Position numbers and translations under genes: made by a program. 64,000 nt of DNA from the NCBI RefSeq assembly GCF_018687715.1, contig NC_056765.1:24976394-25040393 (forward strand), in the 5' to 3' direction. The notes beneath the pieces were generated by a model. That model worked only from the letters and a program-made list of their open reading frames with translations. It was not told the origin of the DNA and did no database searches. Positions 1-13,111 of this stretch are shown piece by piece (within the stretch, counting starts at the first letter, position 1; each line of letters opens with the position of its first letter). The stretch is from Carya illinoinensis. Taxonomy: Eukaryota > Streptophyta > Magnoliopsida > Fagales > Juglandaceae.

Positions 1-252
1 AAGAAATAACACTAAAAAATAAATTAAAAGAATAATAGATTATCAAAAATAAACTATATATGTGAGGAAATATTGTCTCATTAAATCATAGTTATAAAAT
101 TAAGCATAAACATGATATCAATCAATTAAAAATCACAACTCGTATTTATGCTTATCAACCATTTTTTCATCTAAAACCAATAATAGTGTCATGAAGAATT
201 TCAAATACATTGATTTTAAATAGCTAAAACATACAATATTTAAGCTCAATCA
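1..252. repeat. Terminal arm of a fold-back repeat (partial copy)
   Basis: By eye this stretch aligns with the right arm of the fold-back element at about 58720-58960: the same order of AT-rich words, including the block on a bound 'cacaactc..atttatgctta' and the terminal 'caatattt..gctcaatca'. Similarity stops at the CAATCA end in both copies. The rest of this copy would lie left of the window. It is non-coding. The family assignment rests on visual alignment only. Confidence 0.6.
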
Positions 253-1274
253 TACTACTATTGATTCGTTTGATTTCTGATTTTGACTAACTGGGATGAG
301 AAGAAGTCCGTAAAGAGATGAGAAGGATTTTTATTTTATTTTATTATTATTATTTTTTATCTTGGTAGCTCGTTCCTCTTGTGATGAAGAATAAAGAAAT
401 GCGAACGATTTTTTTTTCAAGTTTTTAGTTTATTGGTCTGGGTGATGCTGGCACAAGGATTTTTTATTTTATTTTATTTATACTCACGGGTTTTGCTTGG
501 AGAACTGGATTTTTTTTTAGTCGGTCAGTGTTTGAGAACTTGAGTATTCAAAGTGAATTTTGGTTGATTGATTTTGCTTCACACAGGGTGTTCCAACTCA
601 GACCCAAAAACTAAACTCTTTTGAAGAAGGAAGAAGGAATTTCTTCAAACCGACTTCAGGCAATTGAATGAATAAAAATAAGATTTTCAATCCAATGGCT
701 AAATTATATATCCACAAGGAAAGATTTGATCAAACCGGTGCGTTCATTGAATTCAACCCAAACCTCCTCTATCATAACGCCCTTCCCCATAGTCAATATT
801 ATTTACGAAGTACTGGCACGTCTCTAATGCATGTAAAGGCACCTTAATATGTATCTGATGCATGTAAAGGCACGTCTCCAAGGATTTTGTCACACCCACA
901 TATGTGTCATTTGGGCTCTAAGCTGTGCTTATATGTGTTTGTACTTTGTATTGATCATTCATTCTATTTTTTATAAGTGTAAATTGAAAAAATTATTTCT
1001 TTTATTGGTAATTACGATTTATATATTTTCTTGGAGTATGTCTTTAATGCACGCTAAATGTGGTAATGTTTACTGCTTTGTAAATTAGGGGGGAGTGAAT
1101 AAGGTAGATACTTGTAGATTGGATGTGCTACTTACTTTAGACAGTGACGTTATCATGCAGGCTTTTACTTTGATTAAACTAAGTAATAATCCTCTTAGTA
1201 GCTTCTTTAGTGTATTTTTTTTTTTTTTTTTTTTTTTATAGAAGCTTCTTTAGTGTATTTCTAACTTTAGCTGG
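253..1274. other. Non-coding spacer upstream of hAT remnant
   Basis: No recognisable gene. It holds T-rich tracts, including a run of T at about 1217-1240, and a short local duplication near 820-880 of the word 'gcatgtaaaggcac'. The 79-codon open frame at 849-1088 has no recognisable domain and looks like chance. The left terminus of the hAT element at 1275-4763 should lie here or further left, but I could not find a matching inverted end. Confidence 0.5.
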
Positions 1275-3387
1275 TTGCATCTTTTTTTAGACATTTCTGA
1301 ACAAGTACCAATTGTTGAATGCTCATCTGCAAGTCCATTTGTGGAGACTGAAGTTGATGGTATTATTGGTGGAGAAGAATTTAACACTATAGAGGGTGAT
1401 AGTGATGATGGGAATAATGAAGTTGATGGTATTATTGGTGGAGAAGAAAATCTAAGTGCCCCTATGGATCCCCAAAAATATGTATACCAAAGGAAGCCTA
1501 GGAAGAAAACTTCTGCTGTTTGGAAAGATTTTAAAATAGTGGAAAAGAATAGTGTCAAGAAAGCTGAGTGCCACTTTTGCAAAGACCTCTGGTCTATTTC
1601 TAGATCAGGTTCTACAACTCACTTTCATAGGCACTTGATTAGTTGTCTTCCACACATAACTACTTCTAAAAGGCAAAAGATTTTGACTATTGACATGAAT
1701 GGTCTTGAATGTGTGAATGTAGTGAAGAATTTCTCGTATTATATGAAAAAGGTAAGAGAACTAGCTTTTCACATGATACTTTATCACGAGTATCCTTTTT
1801 CCATGATGGAATATGTGGTGTTTAATAAATTTATGAGAGCTAATACTCCTTATTGACAAAAGATAAGTCGCACTACAGCAAGAAATAATTGTCAATCCAC
1901 TTATGAGATTGAGATAAAGAAGCCAAAGACAATATTGAGAGGTGTGAATAAAGTCACCATAACAACCGACATGTGGACTTCAGGTCAAAAGATCTCATAT
2001 ATGGTTATTACCTGTCATTTTGTTGATCTTGATTGGCATTTACAAAAGAATCTTAAATTTTTGTAATGTCCCACCACCACAAAGCGGGGTTATTATTGCT
2101 GATGCTCTTTAGAAGTGTTTCACTGATTGGGGAATTGAGAACAAAGTGTCTACAATAACATTGGACAATGCTAGATATAATGATGTAGCTTTAAGGGTTC
2201 TTAAAGATGTTTTTAGTTTGAAAAAGAAGTTATCTATCGGGGGGCAGCTTTTTCATATGCGTTGTTGCGCACATATAACAAATTTATTGGTCAAAGATGA
2301 CTTAGTGAGATTGATGAAATTGTCGACTATGTTCAATAAGGGGTGAAGTACTTGGTTGCATCAGAAGCCCGTATCAAGCAGTTTAGTGATATTGCAAAAT
2401 AGTTGCAATTATCAAGCGAGAAACTTTTTTTTGGATGTTCCTACCCGATGGAATAACACTTACCTAATGCTAGTAGCAACCTTAGAGTTTAGGGAAGTCT
2501 TTCCGAGATATGGAGATAGAGTTCAAGGTTTTAATTATGGTCTAAGTGTTGAGGATTGGACCAAAGTGAAAATGTCTGTCAAATTTTGGCAGTTTTTAAT
2601 GAGGTGACAAACATTATCTCAAGAACCGAGTATCCAACTGCTAACTTATTCATTCCTGAGGTATGTAGAATAAAAGAGGTATTGAACAAAAAGTCTTTTG
2701 ACCAAAATGATTACATACGAGTAATGTGTGAAGATGAATACAAAATTTGATAAATATTGGGGGGAGTGTAACTTGCTTATGACAGTGGCTACTGTTTTGG
2801 ATCCAAGGTTCAAGATGATACTTGTTCAATTCTATTTTCCAATAATTTATTCAGAACCTGAAGCCACTAGAAACATAGATATTATATTGAGAATCTTGCA
2901 TGAGCTATATGATGAGTATCCTGAAGATTATAATTTAGCTAATGTGGAGTCAAGTGGACATGAAAATGCTCGAGACATAAGTTCTTCTTATAGTGATTCT
3001 ATCAATGTTGTGTGGAAGAATATGATGAGTGGCAAGTCTATGTTTGAATCATTCGTTAGAATGAATGATACAATTCATCCAGTGAAATCTAATTTAGATG
3101 TTTACTTAGAGGAATGTGTCTATATTTGTAATGAGGATTTAGATTCACATTTTGATACCTTGGAGTGGTGGAAGGTCAATGATCTAAAATACCGCATTTT
3201 ATCTAAAATGTCATGTGATATTTTGTCAATTTCAATTACTACAGTAGCTTCAGAATCTGCATTTAGTGCTAGTGGTAGAGTGATTGATCCTTATCGTGCA
3301 TCAATATCTGTTGAAACAGTAGAAATGTTATTATGTGGAGCTAATTGGGTTCAGGTGCTTCATGGTTTGAAAAATCATCGAATGTAA
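1275..3387 (+). pseudogene. hAT transposase (BED zinc finger, RICESLEEPER-like), broken
   Basis: Remnant of a plant hAT-superfamily transposase, the DDE enzyme that cuts and pastes hAT elements in the nucleus. Domains in order: a BED-type zinc finger at about 1470-1650 (CHFC, then HFHRHLISC), a central block with DMWTSGQK near 1970, TLDNARYND at 2158, HMRCCAHITNLLVKD at about 2256, DVPTRWNNTYLML at about 2434, and the C-terminal hAT dimerisation region at about 3150-3340 (LEWWKVN..., TVASESAFSASGRV). The frame is interrupted by a TGA at 1854-1856, where the family has Trp, and by frameshifts near 2060, 2340, 2600 and 2745, so no full product can be made. A pyrimidine-rich tract followed by AG just before 1290 suggests the original coding frame began after an intron. 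The identification is firm; the exact original start is not visible. Confidence 0.88.
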
Positions 3388-4763
3388 ATATAATTTTATT
3401 TAGTAATTTTTCATTGCCATCGAGAACTTGTCTTAACTTATTAAGAACTTGTCTTAACTAATTTTTCTCTTTTATTTTCTAGAGAGAAGAACCAACTTAT
3501 GAGGAGATTTTACTACCTTGACGGGAATCAAGTGGCAAGCTATATATTTTTTTCTTTTGGTATAATGCTATTTATTTTTGTTGTTTTGCTATATCATCTG
3601 TGTTTTGCATTATAGGTTGATGGTGATTGGCATCTGGTTGGTTTTTAATCTTTTTTTTTTTTTTGTGAATTGATCTATTAGAAATACTACAAGGAACAAT
3701 GATAGGACATGTTGTTTAAGACAAAAGTTGTAATTATTTTTGTGGACCAAACTTATTGACTCATTGGAGGTTGGAGGCTTGGAGTTGTCTAGCTAGACAA
3801 GGTTGGGAACTTGGGATTTTTTGAAAGTTTGGATCTAAGTAATTTCATTACTTGAATATCTGACTTACTTGAATTGCAGCCTTAGTTTTTTGTAAAAGTA
3901 TAAGTGCTGAATGAAGAAATATGGATAATTATAAGGAGATTTATTGTAGTGTTTCTTTTTGTACTTGGTGCTCAAAGAAATGGTATTTACTATTTACTTG
4001 TGTTGTTTCCATTTGCCATGGAGGCTTTGATGTTGTTCTATCAATTTACCACTGGCTTTTGTGATAATTTTTGGTTAATTATTATTGAAAAAGCTCTAAA
4101 GCTACTAAGTACTAAGTTATTGAATTGAGCTATATTTGTAATGGGCTATATTTGTAAGTTCGAATTGAGCTATATTTGTAATGAGATCTAAGCTTTTGAA
4201 GCTACTTTGTTTATTCTTTTTGTAAGTTTGCTAGAAATTGTAATTGTAATTAGTGATTTACCATTTGAAATTATAATTTATTGTACTATGATATCTTAGA
4301 TGTTGGAATTATTATTTTACCTATTTGTAAGTTGTAATTATATTGTGAGCCTGTGGCAAGCAATGAATAATTGATTTATGTTTAAAAGCATTAAGAGCTC
4401 AATTTAATATATATTATCATAATTCTAGTTAAAACTGATTAAGAGAAATAATCCCATTCATTTATTTAAAAAAAAAAAGAGAAGAAAGAAATAATCTCAT
4501 TTGTGCTTCAACCAACCAAAAAAAAAATTGTGGATCAGATTTAAATCGAGTTCGAGTTTAGCTACTTGAGCTCATATCAACTCAAGTATTTTTGTACTCG
4601 AGTTCGAGTCAAGTTCGATCATAATTTACATTAGATGAGTCGAGCTCGATCAAAAATTTCCAAAATTCTTTTAGCTCGAGTCGAGTTCGAGCATATGTAT
4701 AGGCTAAACGAGCTCTTGACCCACTGTTCGAATTCAACTCGATTCGGTTTGTTTGCAGCTCTA
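3388..4763 (+). mobile_element. hAT element 3' region and right terminus
   Basis: Non-coding tail downstream of the broken transposase. The last 200 bases (about 4540-4763) are rich in GAGCTCGAGTTCGAG-type words and end in 'ttgcagctcta', which matches the usual inverted end of plant hAT elements (TAGAGCTGCAA on the other strand). The 8 bases after it, 'gcagagcc' at 4764-4771, would be the target duplication. I did not find their partner or the left end. The 74-codon frame at 3904-4128 has no recognisable domain. Confidence 0.6.
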
Positions 4764-5027
4764 GCAGAGCCCATAAAAGTTGAAAAACATATGATACAAG
4801 AGAACTGTTAACACAAAAAGATTATACAAAATAAACCTACAAATTGATGTAGCTTCATGAAATCCGTTAAATCTACTTTGTAATAAAAATAATTTTACAA
4901 TCTGACGTACCATATCAAGTCATATCAGTTTGTGAGTTTATTTATGTGTAATCCCTATGTGGTTGAAATATTTTCTATGATACAATAATGTCAATGGCCA
5001 ATTGTAAATGGAGTATGTTGTTAAAGA

Positions 5028-5474
5028 CCATAAAATTATACATTAATAACTTTGAGATCAATTAGGTTTAATTTCTTTCCACTCAACATAGTAAATTGTG
5101 AGGTAGCTTATTCTTTTATTTAATTTTTTGGCCTATTATATGTTTCATACTTGAGGTTTCAAGTTTTTATTATTTTGTTGGTCATTAGCTACATAGTAAC
5201 TTAACACACTCCATTAACGATTGTGAAGTTTTTTATATTACATAGCAATTTCCATAAAATTATACATTAATAACTTTGAGATCAGTTAGGTTTAATTTCT
5301 TTCCACTCAACATAGTAAATTGTGAGGTAGCTTATTTTTTTATTTAATTTTTTGGCCTATTATATGTTTCATACTTGAGGTTTCAAGTTTTTATTATTTT
5401 GTTGGCCATTAGCTGCATAGTAACTTAACACACTCCATTACGATTGTGAAGTTTTTTATACTACATAGCAATTT
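5028..5474. repeat. Tandem duplication, 224-bp unit x2
   Basis: Bases 5028-5251 repeat at 5252-5474 with only a few substitutions and one indel. Both copies start 'ccataaaattatacatt' and end 'acatagcaattt'. The unit is AT-rich and non-coding. High identity implies a recent local duplication. Confidence 0.9.
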
Positions 5475-6561
5475 TTTAACCTATTATAGCACAACACAGA
5501 CTACACAAAAATGATGTTTTAAGTTTATTGACACAACAATTTTTCACAACACAGACCTCAAGACTTTTTACACAATTGTTTTTTTCTAAAACACAGACTA
5601 CACAATACATTGTTTGTTTGCATAACAGAACACATCAAGTTGTGTGAAAATTGAGATCTCCAATCTCATTTCCAACCTATGGAGCATAACGATGCTTACA
5701 AATAGCCATACATCATTTTTTACAATTAACAAATGAAACTTCGTGATGCTCTTTAACACAAGTATACAAAGGAACGATTCGAGCACGAAAAACCATCTAG
5801 ATGAGCATGTGAATTTTTTTTTTTTTTTGAAAGATAAATTCCAGAGTTACTATATGTTGTAATGTAATTTCTATATGGATATTGTCACAGTATATAGCCT
5901 ATTTTGAGATTCACATGAATGGCAACGACGATATTGTCGTCTTCGAGGTTCATGGTTTCGATGTTTACGGCAACTCCAATCTAAGGAAGAATGGATCTTC
6001 AAATAAAGGGTCACAACAAATGGATGAATGGAGAGAGAGTCATGGCAAATGGCAGTAGGGAAAAAGGGTCACAACAAATGGATGAACGAGAAAGTCACGC
6101 CACTCGTTGTGAATAGAGAGATGGTGATGGGGTCACAGGTTCATGCTTTTGGGTGATGGGGGAGAGGGGATCATGGGATACTGAGATGCTTTGGACATTG
6201 GAGAGGTCTATGTTGTATAGTTCTATTGTTAGAATCATGGGATACTGAGATGCTTTGGACATTGGAGAGGTCTGTGTTGTACAGTTCTATTGTTAGAATC
6301 ATGGGATGCTGACATGTCAATATACCATTGGAGGGTGTTATTGGGCCCTTGTCACCAACACCATTTCGAAAATTTTCTCTTAACGAACTTATGCTTACAA
6401 ATACTTTTACAATATTTGTGGTGAATAATGAGATTGCTACAAAGGGATTTATTGTGCAAAATTATCATCTTCAAAAGATTAGGTTGGAGAATTATTTTAA
6501 TTAAAATCATTCACTTTTTGTCTTTTTTGTAATATTTTAAGTATCAAATTATATTAAATAA
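5475..6561. repeat. Non-coding spacer with a 64-bp tandem duplication
   Basis: No gene recognised. Within it, 6170-6233 ('atcatgggatactgagatgc' onward) is repeated at 6234-6297 with two or three substitutions, and a third partial start follows at about 6298. A related shorter repeat, 'gggtcacaacaaatggatga', occurs near 6008 and 6065. The minus-strand frame at 5598-5786 has no recognisable feature. Confidence 0.75.
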
Positions 6562-8150
6562 CCTGTGATATCCCTACACAAGCTAGGTTCTTGAGATTGA
6601 GATTTAATTTCTATTTAGACATCAGTGGGCTTTAGCCTTAGATATCATTAAATTAGACCCATAAGGAATGAAATTGATTTTATCCTTTGACTGGTGGATA
6701 AGGTGACTAAGCCTAAGAGAAGGCCATAGGTCTTGTATTGTAATTTTCAGCCACTATATATTAAGGCTTGAGAAAAGTCCATTAGGGTTTTGAGGAGAAG
6801 AGGAAGGTACCACTTGGAACTTAGTAAGAAGGAAAACTTTTGAGTGTAAAAAGCATAATCATGAGGCATCTAGGAAATGGGAGTTTCAAGTCTTGTCAAG
6901 GGACTAGCCACTTGGCAAACATACAATGAACCTTTAAAACTTCTAGAAGAAGTCATAAAAAGGAAGAAGAAAGGTTATTTTTGACCATGGGGATGGGAGT
7001 GTCACTTGGCACACATGCATTATGACTTTTGAGTTTTCAAGATAAACAAGTATGAAAGAAGGTCATAGGATTTCAATTTTTGCTAGGGCACATGCCAACC
7101 CCATCATCCATAAGGCCATTTGGCAAACATGCATTTAAATTATGTAGATTCATTGCATTTAGACCTGTTGATGTTCTAAAAATTGGACAACAGGCCAGAA
7201 GGGGAGAAAGAGTCATTCCCGGCCCACTTAGGCAATACGGGCCTCAAACGGCGTGGTCTGGTGCCCCCGACGGTGTGGTCTGGTGCGGCACGTAAGGTAT
7301 CAACAAGCACATTCATGGCAGTGAAAGAAAATAAGTGTAGAGAAAATAAAAGAGGTGAACACACATATTTATGTGGTTCAGCATAATGTCTACGTCCACG
7401 GGTGTTTGAGGAATCCACTATAATATTATTGTTTACAGTCTCTCATAATTTATCATTTCTACTATACAATGATGGCTTCGAATATATTTACTGGAGATGA
7501 AGATCTGCGCTAGAGCTCTTTGTCCCAAGGATGAAGGTGGAGTTGAAGAATAAGAGAAAACTCAAATTGAAGAAGATGAAGTCCTAACCCTTTTAAGGTG
7601 ACCCCTTTGTCCACTTGCCCTTCCTTTCCCCTGACAACCCACCCTACTCACTGGCCCCCATGCCTCCTTGATACCCCTGCAAACAGCCCACCCTACTCCG
7701 TGACTCCATGCGTCCAACCCCCCTTACCTCCTGCACCCCTTGACACCCCATGCCTTCTCACCTCTTTTGTCTATTCTTGTTCCTTGTTGGGCTTGTGGGC
7801 TGGGTTTGGGCCCACATAATCTTACCTCTCTCATAGTACCTCGTGATTCTTAAGGGCAATTTGCTTTGAAAAGAAGACATTGAGAATCTTCAAAAGTAGA
7901 AAATGCACTAGGATTGGTCTGCCATAGTATATAGGGATATAAGTCCCGGTGGTCGATCCCCGTTCATTCATTCCCCTAGTGTGAGTAGTAAAATATTTCT
8001 GAGCTTGAGACGAGCCCGACCGTGTAATCGTGTGCACATAGGGCTCATCTTGGCGAGAGACGAGTGGGAGACAGACTCAATCGCATAGAGTGTGAGCGCG
8101 GGACTCATCTTGGTGAGGTGAACGTGAGATCAGCGAGTCTATGGAATAGA

Positions 8151-8540
8151 CTTTGTTGGACGGGTGGTCGGCAAGTCTTGGAGACTTGGCCTCACCCTGT
8201 AGCTAGTCTAGGGACCAAATTTCATGGTGAGTCTAGATACTTGACTTTGTTGGATGAGGGTTCGACGAGTCAAAAAGACTTGGCCTTACCCTGTAGTGAG
8301 TCTAGGGATCCGATTTTATGGCGAGTCTAGAAACTCAGCTTTGTTGGATGGGGGGTCAGTGAGTCTCGAAGACCTTACCCTGCAGCAAATCTAGAGACCT
8401 GACTTCATGGCAAGTCTAGAGATTCGGCTTTGTTGGATAGAGGGTTGGTGAGTCTCAAAGGCTTGGCCTTACCCCACAGTGAGTCTAGGGACCGGACTTT
8501 GAGGCGAAGGTGCTCACCCATGCTAAATTGCTTTGTTGGA
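8151..8540. repeat. Minisatellite, about 90-95-bp period
   Basis: The word CTTTGTTGGA recurs at 8151, 8245, 8339, 8428 and 8531, giving spacings of 94, 94, 89 and 103 bases. Each unit also carries 'gagtctagggacc'-like and 'ttggccttaccctg'-like blocks in the same order. Copies are diverged. Confidence 0.85.
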
Positions 8541-8829
8541 GAGTGGAGCAGCATGACTGGTGTTCCGCATTAGTGGAAGTGGTTAGCAAAAATGAATTCA
8601 CATAAATTTCGAGAAAGAAAAACTGAATAGATGTTAGCCGCTGTAGTCGATCTGTTTGCTTTGACTGAAAAAAGTTGTCCGCTATCGGTTATGATTTCTC
8701 TGCCTTCTCGCTCATCTTTCTTCCTCTTCCCCTTTTTTTGTGTGTCATGCTATGTAACTCTCCCATTCTTCAAGCCTGGGCAAATGAATTCTGAGTAAGC
8801 AAGCTGAGGGTCCAAGGTGGAGCTCGGTT

Positions 8830-8980
8830 GTTGAGTCGTGAGGGCATGGTCCAAGCCCATGTGCGCCTACTAGTCGAGTCCCATGCGGTGAGTGGTCAGT
8901 CTGAGCCCATGCATGCCTACCCATTGAGTCTCGAGTGCTGAACAGTCTATCTGAGCCCATGCATGCTTACCTGCTGAGTC
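8830..8980. repeat. Short minisatellite, 50-bp period x3
   Basis: 'AGCCCATG' preceded by a short conserved lead-in starts at about 8852, 8902 and 8952, and each copy is followed by 'gcctac' or 'gcttac' and a GAGTC word. The spacing is 50 bases. Confidence 0.75.
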
Positions 8981-9899
8981 CCGTATTAATGACTGCCAAA
9001 CAAGTTCCCATGCCATGGGCAAAAGGGGGTCTGTCACAAGCAAGTTCCCATCAGGTCATAGGTTGTTGAAACTGACTTTAATGTTGATCTGACTTTATCG
9101 AGTCATATCCAATCGGGTCTCACGGGTTGGTTGGCCCATCAGATATATTGCACATACCTACTAAGAGCATCCTCATCCGGTTTTCTATCCCCATCCCTAT
9201 AATTTAACTCAAAATCACATTTCCTCAAATTTATCCCTAAATTTTATTCATCTTCTAAAAACTTCCTACATCTCATTCCCCATCCCTATCTCTATTCTAT
9301 TAAATAATATTTCTCTATTCTTTTTTTATTACTTTTTTTTCTCTCTTCCATTTACAATCCTAACTACTAACTCTTTTGTCTTATTATTTTTTTTAAATAT
9401 CACTTTCTACTAAATATTTATATGATTTTGACTACCCAATACAGTATTTTTTCAAATCAAAAATCGTATTATAAAAATAGTAAATTTTATTAATAAATTA
9501 ATGCATTTTCTAACGTGATGGCAAATTTTTTTAGAAGAGTACTCTTTATCAATTAAAGATTAATGAGGATCCGTAGTCACGTATCGATGATATAATTTTT
9601 TTAATTGGATATAACGGTAATATTACCTGTCTTTTTTCCAACGGTCATATTTTTTGTCCTTTTTACAATGGTAATATTTTGTGTCATTTTCCCAACGGTA
9701 ATATTTTTTGTCTTTTCTCTAACGGTAACTTTTTTGTCTTCTCTCAAACGGTAACATTTTTTGTTTGTAGTGTAACGGTAACTTTTTCCTCTTTAAATAC
9801 GCATATTGTTAACATTCACATTCTCACAAACTCAAGTCTCATTTCATTTATAGAACAGAGATTCTATTCTATCCTTTGATCTCCTACTCCCTTCATCAA

Positions 9900-11138
9900 A
9901 TGTCTCGTATCTTCTTTCGCAAATTATTGACATACGTATTCTCTGAAGATGATAGCGATGTTCATACTGAGGAGGTCGATGGACAGTCATCGAGGCAGTG
10001 TGGCAATAGGCACCCACGCAAGTTTATTCAGCGTGATCATGCCCAGGGGCACGAGTGCCTATTTCGTGATTATTTCGCAGAGAATCCAGTATATCCCTCG
10101 AATCTATTTCGAAGGAGATTTCTGATGAGTCGTCCCATATTTCTTCGTATTCTAAATGAGGTAGAGTCTTACGAGCCGTATTTCGTCCAGGGAAGAGATA
10201 ATGCTGGAAGACTCGATTTATCTTCTATGCAAAAAATAACTGCAGCACTTAGAATGCTGGCGCATGGGGTTATTGGAGATTTTATGGATGAATACATACG
10301 TATTGGTGAAAGCACCGCAATGGAGAGCCTAAAAAAATTCTCTAAGACAATAGTAAGTGTTTTTTCAGATGAATATTTGTGGTCTCCAAATGTTAATGAT
10401 ATAGCCCGATTGCTGCTGGTTGGTGAACAACGAGGATTCCCAATAATCCTCGGAAGCATTGATTGCATGCATTGGAAGTGAAAAAATTGTCCCGCAGCCT
10501 AAAAAGGTAAGTACTCTGGCTACATCCGTGAACCAACTATTATTTTAGAAGCAGTTGCTTCATATGATCTTTGGATATGGCATGCATTTTTTGATATGCC
10601 CGGTTCACATAACGACATTAATGTGCTAGAGAAATCTTTTATTTTTACGGAACTTGCCCAAGGGCGTGCTCCTGCAGTCAATTACACTATCAATGGCAAC
10701 GACTACACTATGGGGTATTACCTTGCGAACGGTATTTATCCCAAGTGGCGAACTTTTGTGAAGACGATTCCATCACCACAAGGAAACAAGAAGAAAAATT
10801 TTGTGAAAGCACAATAATCCGCAAGAAAAGATGTCGAGCATGCATTCGGGGTACTTCAACAACGATTTGCTATCATTCGTGGACCTTCCCGAATATTCAA
10901 AGTGAAGGACCTAACAAATATTATGAAAGCATTTGTTATTTTACATAATATGATTATTGAAGACGAACGTGATGATAGTGAGAGTCTGAACATTGAGTAT
11001 GATCAACTTGATGATGATCTTTCAGAATTGTCATGCAATCATACAATTGAGCTTACGGACTTCATCCAGCGTCATCATCATATTAGAGATAGCTCGGCAC
11101 ATCATCAGCTCCAAGAAGATCTAATTGAATATCAATGA
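9900..11138 (+). pseudogene. PIF/Harbinger transposase (HARBI1/ALP1-like), three in-frame stops
   Basis: DDE-type nuclease of the PIF/Harbinger superfamily. One reading frame runs from ATG 9900 to about 10817. It contains the first catalytic Asp in GSIDCMHW (about 10455-10475), the second in PGSHNDINVL (about 10599-10628), and after the third stop the Glu block EHAFGVLQQRFAIIRGPSR (about 10836-10893). The C-terminal part continues with KAFVILHNMIIEDE near 10926 and ends at 11138. Breaks are TGA at 10479-10481, TAA at 10500-10502 and TAA at 10815-10817; the DNA reads on in register after the first two. All three catalytic residues remain, so inactivation looks recent and by point mutation. An alternative upstream ATG at 9876 is in the same frame. 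Confidence 0.9.
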
Positions 11139-11615
11139 TTATTATATTCCCAACATTAGCCCTGTCGCATTCAAACTATGACCTCTTTTCCATAGTGTTA
11201 TTTACTTTTATATTTGAGTTAATTTGCTTTGCATTTGTATTTCCTTCATGTTATTTAAGATTTATGTTTGACTTAATTTGCTTTGCATTTGTATTTCCTT
11301 CGTATTATTTACTTTTATATTTGAATTGATTTGCTTTGCATTTATATTTCCTTCGTGTCATTAGTGACTATGTTAATGGTAAAACTCTTTTATTAATGTC
11401 TTTCCTTGAGTATAAGTTTTGCAATCTATATGATGATGAAAATTTTATTTTTAATAAAAAATAAAATTATAATAACATATTACTTGCACAAGCATATTGA
11501 GGGCCAATACAACAAATGCTGAAAAATACATACACATACTTTTTATACATCTATCATTGTTCAAAACAAAAAATAAGAAATACAACTGAAAATGTCACTA
11601 TTATCAATCAAATTT

Positions 11616-12801
11616 TCAAGCTTTAGAAGTATTGCATCTAGTCATGATTTCCCTCTGGAGTTGCTGGAAATATAGCCGCTGCATTTCAAGCATGACACTC
11701 ACGTCCATCATCATAATGCGCTGATCTTGATCTTTCGTGGCGAGCTCAACTTTCTGCGCCTCTAACCTCAACCTTTTGTCCTCTTTACGAATTTTATTGA
11801 GCTCTTTTTCCCTCTCAATTACCATTTTCTCGGCCTCCAACCTCAGTCGTTCATCCTCAAGGCGTAATTTTTTTTCCTCTTTTTCTTTATCATACTCCAT
11901 CTTCTCGGCCTTCATTCGATAAAACTCTTTCTCCTGAGCACGTGACTCTTCCAAAAGAGTATACTTCATCTTCCTGAGTTGGAAATTTTCCTTTACTTAC
12001 CTGCCTTGGGCCTTTCGTTTTCCTTCTAATTGGTCGGTCCAATTCAATAACTTCATTCTCCATGACATTATCCGCCTCCATACCAAAAACAGAATCAACT
12101 GTAGCGCCAGAACATTGAGTTGGGGTTGGGGATAGGGACATCGTCTTTCTTTGCTTTGGATCATCCTTTGTGGCTCGCCAAATCCACTTAGGTTGGTCCT
12201 TCAATAGGTGCCAACAATGCTCGAATTGGAAGGAGCATTTTTCTAGCACTTGATACATAACTTTGGCCTTGTCAAACTTGCATGGAAAAAAAAATTAATG
12301 TTAAACCAATGTAGGAGATAAAAAATTTTAGAGTAAAAGACACAAGGATTTGGAAATTCTACCTTGTCTTGGTCGGTCATGCCACTTTGATTTAACCCTT
12401 CAACTTGGGCTAGTTTCACACAAAAATTGTTTGTCGCCTTTTGGATAACCGACAACCGATGAATTAAAGACTTTATTGTCCACTCATGGCTGGTTTCTTT
12501 AAATTGTTGAAAGTATTCAGAAATTTTTTTCCAAAGTTGAGAGTGTTTTTGATCTGTTCCCTAGACGGCATCAAGGCTACAATTTAGCCATGCGGAGACA
12601 AGTAACTTGTTTTCTTCATGGGTGAAATTTGCACTCCACATTGATTTCCTATTGCCGATAGGCTCGTTAGGGGGTAGGGGGTGGAGAGTCATCAATGGTT
12701 AACGGAGATGTTCCACTTTGCCCACCGTAAGTGGGGTCGAGTTGAGAATCTTGACTTAGGAGATTGGTGAAGTACATATGTCCAGGGTCTTGGGAATCCA
12801 T
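11616..12801 (-). pseudogene. PIF/Harbinger accessory protein (Myb/SANT-like plus NAM-associated C-terminal domain)
   Basis: This is the second gene of PIF/Harbinger elements; the product binds DNA and helps the transposase. Read on the minus strand from ATG 12799-12801 (MDSQDPGHMYF), it contains a Myb/SANT-like block at about 12660-12370 (NFTHEENKLLVSAWLN, SQLWKKISEYF, IQKATNNFCVKLAQVEG). An apparent intron of about 90 bases near 12275-12363 is followed by KVMYQVLEKCSFQFEHCWHL at about 12260 and a charged coiled-coil C-terminus (11616-11969) rich in EKEE/RLRLE words. Frameshifts lie near 12660 and 11970. Plant genome annotations often label such genes 'glutathione S-transferase T3-like' from a shared name only; no GST fold is visible here. 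Confidence 0.8.
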
Positions 12802-13111
12802 CTCTAAAAAAATAATGAAAAAGTTGATCAAACTTCCATCACTTTGAAGTTTGGGTTTTAGTCGGGACTTAGGAACCGAATGGTGACATTATGGAAATTT
12901 GGCCACCCACTCATGGTTGCAACGACCGGTTGCCAGGACTTGTTGGCTGTCCGGGTTACCTAACCATTGAGGAGATGGCCATAAATATCCATAATCTTCA
13001 CATGCGGTTGTCATCATCACAGCTGAGGGGGTTTAATTTACACATTACACATCTATCGCAACAGAATACAAACAACAACAAACAACATGCAAATTACAAA
13101 ACACAAAATAA

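Larger units (their letters stand above)
6562..9161. mobile_element. Probable LTR-retrotransposon-derived non-coding block
   Basis: This block is richer in G+C than its neighbours and has no convincing gene. It starts with TGTGATATCCC, a plausible LTR start. It also holds the words 'atgtggttcagcataatg' and 'tctacgtccacggg' at about 7370-7400, of a kind often seen in plant LTRs. I could not find a matching LTR end, PBS or PPT. The small open frames here (7080-7295, 7598-7819, 8064-8330, 8745-8960 minus) are low-complexity or repeat-driven. Tentative. Confidence 0.35.

Noticed and set aside
7598..7819. Pro-rich 73-codon frame
   Set aside because: C-rich low-complexity sequence inside a non-coding repeat block; no start context or domain.
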